A stretch of 7,010 nucleotides of DNA from Thiotrichaceae bacterium (lineage in GTDB: Bacteria; Pseudomonadota; Gammaproteobacteria; Thiotrichales; Thiotrichaceae), in contig JALWYT010000114.1 in assembly GCA_026992705.1 (NCBI GenBank), positions 1 through 7,010 on the forward strand, written 5' to 3'. The notes under the pieces were generated by a model. That model was not told where the DNA came from. It ran no database searches and saw nothing but the letters and a program-made list of their open reading frames with translations. Each line of letters begins with the position of its first letter. Position 1 is the first letter of the stretch. Made by a program: the position numbers and the translations under genes. Below, one piece after another: positions 5,600 to 7,010 of this stretch.

Positions 5600-7010
5600 A
5601 TGAATGTATTACCAATCACCTTTTTTGGTCTGCTTTTAGTAACAAATTCTATCACTATTTTGCTGATTTCACCCATTGCAATCACAGATAGTATTGTCTT
5701 ATTAAAAGAAAACGATTTACTTAATGGCTTACTCTATTTACAGCCTATTTTATTACTCGGCTTATTTTTGTCATATCGTAAGAATCTTAGTGATAACTCA
5801 ATAGAAATGAAACAGCCTCCTATTGCAAGTCGAACTGACAAAATCCTAGATGCTGTTTCAGGTTGTGTAATCAGTATTAATCAAGATCATTTCATTAGTT
5901 ATATTAATCAAGCAGCAGAAAAATTGATTGGTTTTGGAAAAAACTATCTTGATCAACATATTAGTTATATTTTCACCATCCAAGACCATCGTGGTAAACC
6001 TATTCTTCAAGATATACTTAGTGATCAAGAGCGTTTTCCAAAACGAAACTTTAGTCTAGGACAGATTAAGTTAATTACTCATCAGCAAGGTGAACGATAT
6101 ATTAATTTATCAACACGTTCGATATTGGTTGATGATGATAAAATATCACATGGTATCGTTTTAGTTTTTCGTGATGTAACGGCTGATAGAAAGGTAATGA
6201 ATACGCTTTATCGTCAAGCTTCACAAGATGCTTTAACAGGTTTAATTAATCGTAGTCGCTTTGAACGTTCTTTAGAGCATGTATTACAAGCTAACTCTAT
6301 GAACAAGATCACTAACACACTGATTTATATCGATCTTGACCATTTCAAAAGCGTAAATGACACATGTGGGCATGTCGCAGGAGATGAACTACTAAAGCAA
6401 GTTGCCCAGATATTTTCTCGCTATGTTCGTCAACTTGACAAAGTAGCACGCGTAGGAGGCGATGAGTTTGCAATTTTATTACAAGCTTGCTCAACTGAGC
6501 GGGCAAAATCTATTGTTGAATCGATTTTAAATGACTTACGTAGTTTTCGGTTTACTTGGCAAGATCGTAATTTCGTGGTTGGAGCAAGTATCGGTTTAGT
6601 TGAATTTGATAGCGGCATTGGAAAAAGTTTAAAAGGTTTGCTAAACACAGCAGATCAAGCCTGCTATATGGCAAAAAAATTAGGTCGTGATCAATACTAT
6701 ATACTGAGCATGGATAAAGCAGCTTTATTTACTGATCCTTATCTTATTAACTGGAAAGAACAAATTGAATTTGCATTAGAAAATAATGGATTTTCTTTAA
6801 TGGCTCAACCTATTGTACCTTTACAAAAAGAGCGTTTAGATAGCATTCGCCAATATGAGTTACTAATACGTCTAAATCATGAGAATAATTCATACAAACC
6901 AGGTAGTTTTTTACCTGCTGCAGAACGACTCGGTTTAATGAAAGCCATCGATAAATGGGTTATATTGCATGTATTAGAACGTGCGGAAAAGCGTTACTCA
7001 GTGATTAAGC
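5600..7010 (+). CDS. Membrane-anchored PAS-GGDEF-EAL cyclic di-GMP enzyme (3' truncated)
   Basis: The first 470 codons of a gene that continues past the window. Two hydrophobic segments (about residues 4-28 and 41-58) anchor it; the positive SYRKN after the second puts the rest in the cytoplasm, with only a short periplasmic loop. A PAS domain follows (about 78-193, ending in the typical IVLVFRDVTADR), then a GGDEF domain (about 203-370) starting at DALTGLINR. The GGDEF signature is canonical (286-290), with D245, N253, D262 and D288-E289 in place, so diguanylate cyclase activity is predicted. The inhibitory site RxxD (R277-D280) lies exactly five residues before the signature, implying product feedback. 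An EAL phosphodiesterase domain begins near 385 (QPIVPL at 403-408); its signature reads E420-L-L instead of EAL, keeping the metal-binding Glu. The later EAL motifs are outside the window, so the net activity is undecided. The PAS ligand is unknown. It is probably transcribed separately from dxs. Confidence 0.9.
   Translation, partial: MNVLPITFFGLLLVTNSITILLISPIAITDSIVLLKENDLLNGLLYLQPILLLGLFLSYRKNLSDNSIEMKQPPIASRTDKILDAVSGCVISINQDHFISYINQAAEKLIGFGKNYLDQHISYIFTIQDHRGKPILQDILSDQERFPKRNFSLGQIKLITHQQGERYINLSTRSILVDDDKISHGIVLVFRDVTADRKVMNTLYRQASQDALTGLINRSRFERSLEHVLQANSMNKITNTLIYIDLDHFKSVNDTCGHVAGDELLKQVAQIFSRYVRQLDKVARVGGDEFAILLQACSTERAKSIVESILNDLRSFRFTWQDRNFVVGASIGLVEFDSGIGKSLKGLLNTADQACYMAKKLGRDQYYILSMDKAALFTDPYLINWKEQIEFALENNGFSLMAQPIVPLQKERLDSIRQYELLIRLNHENNSYKPGSFLPAAERLGLMKAIDKWVILHVLERAEKRYSVIK

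Noticed and set aside
6430..6648. 72-codon open frame on the minus strand within the GGDEF region
   Set aside because: It is antisense to the canonical GGDEF signature and conserved cyclase residues; no independent support.
1..7010. A novel defence, mobile or biosynthetic system
   Set aside because: All long frames belong to known housekeeping or signalling families, gene order is conventional, and there are no repeat arrays, transposase, integrase, tRNA-associated att sites or toxin-antitoxin-like pairs.

Overview
The window is an ordinary, AT-rich stretch of bacterial chromosome carrying core-metabolism genes. The order xseB-ispA-dxs and the close similarity of DapE, XseB, IspA and Dxs to the E. 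coli proteins point to a gammaproteobacterium. The low GC and the ~200-residue typical 2-Cys peroxiredoxin would fit AT-rich lineages of that class (for example relatives of Thiotrichales), but I cannot name a genus from the sequence alone. No mobile element, CRISPR array, tRNA, rRNA or phage gene is visible, and I found no convincing undescribed multi-gene system.

Left part (1-2052). A plus-strand gene enters from outside and ends at 196; its last 64 residues are the helix-turn-helix domain of a Crp/Fnr-family regulator. It meets, tail to tail and with a 4-base overlap of stop codons, dapE (lysine/diaminopimelate synthesis) on the minus strand. Upstream of dapE, also on the minus strand, is a 2-Cys peroxiredoxin gene, separated from dapE by a strong rho-independent terminator, so the two are probably separate transcripts.

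Middle (2053-2375). A 323-base divergent intergenic region contains several perfect inverted repeats, a 12-base palindrome and plausible but unproven promoter elements for the peroxiredoxin gene (minus) and the isoprenoid operon (plus).

Right part (2376-5400). xseB, ispA and dxs run in one direction with gaps of 3 and 43 bases and form an operon known from other gammaproteobacteria. Dxs makes 1-deoxyxylulose 5-phosphate, the entry point of the MEP pathway, and IspA condenses the resulting C5 units to farnesyl diphosphate. XseB is the small subunit of exonuclease VII and is a passenger by function. dxs appears to start at a TTG codon.

End (5401-7010). After a 199-base AT-rich spacer with a 14-base palindrome and a tandem pair of 9-base motifs, a membrane-anchored PAS-GGDEF-EAL protein begins at 5600 and runs off the window. 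Its GGDEF half keeps all the residues expected of an active, feedback-inhibited diguanylate cyclase; only the start of the EAL domain is present.
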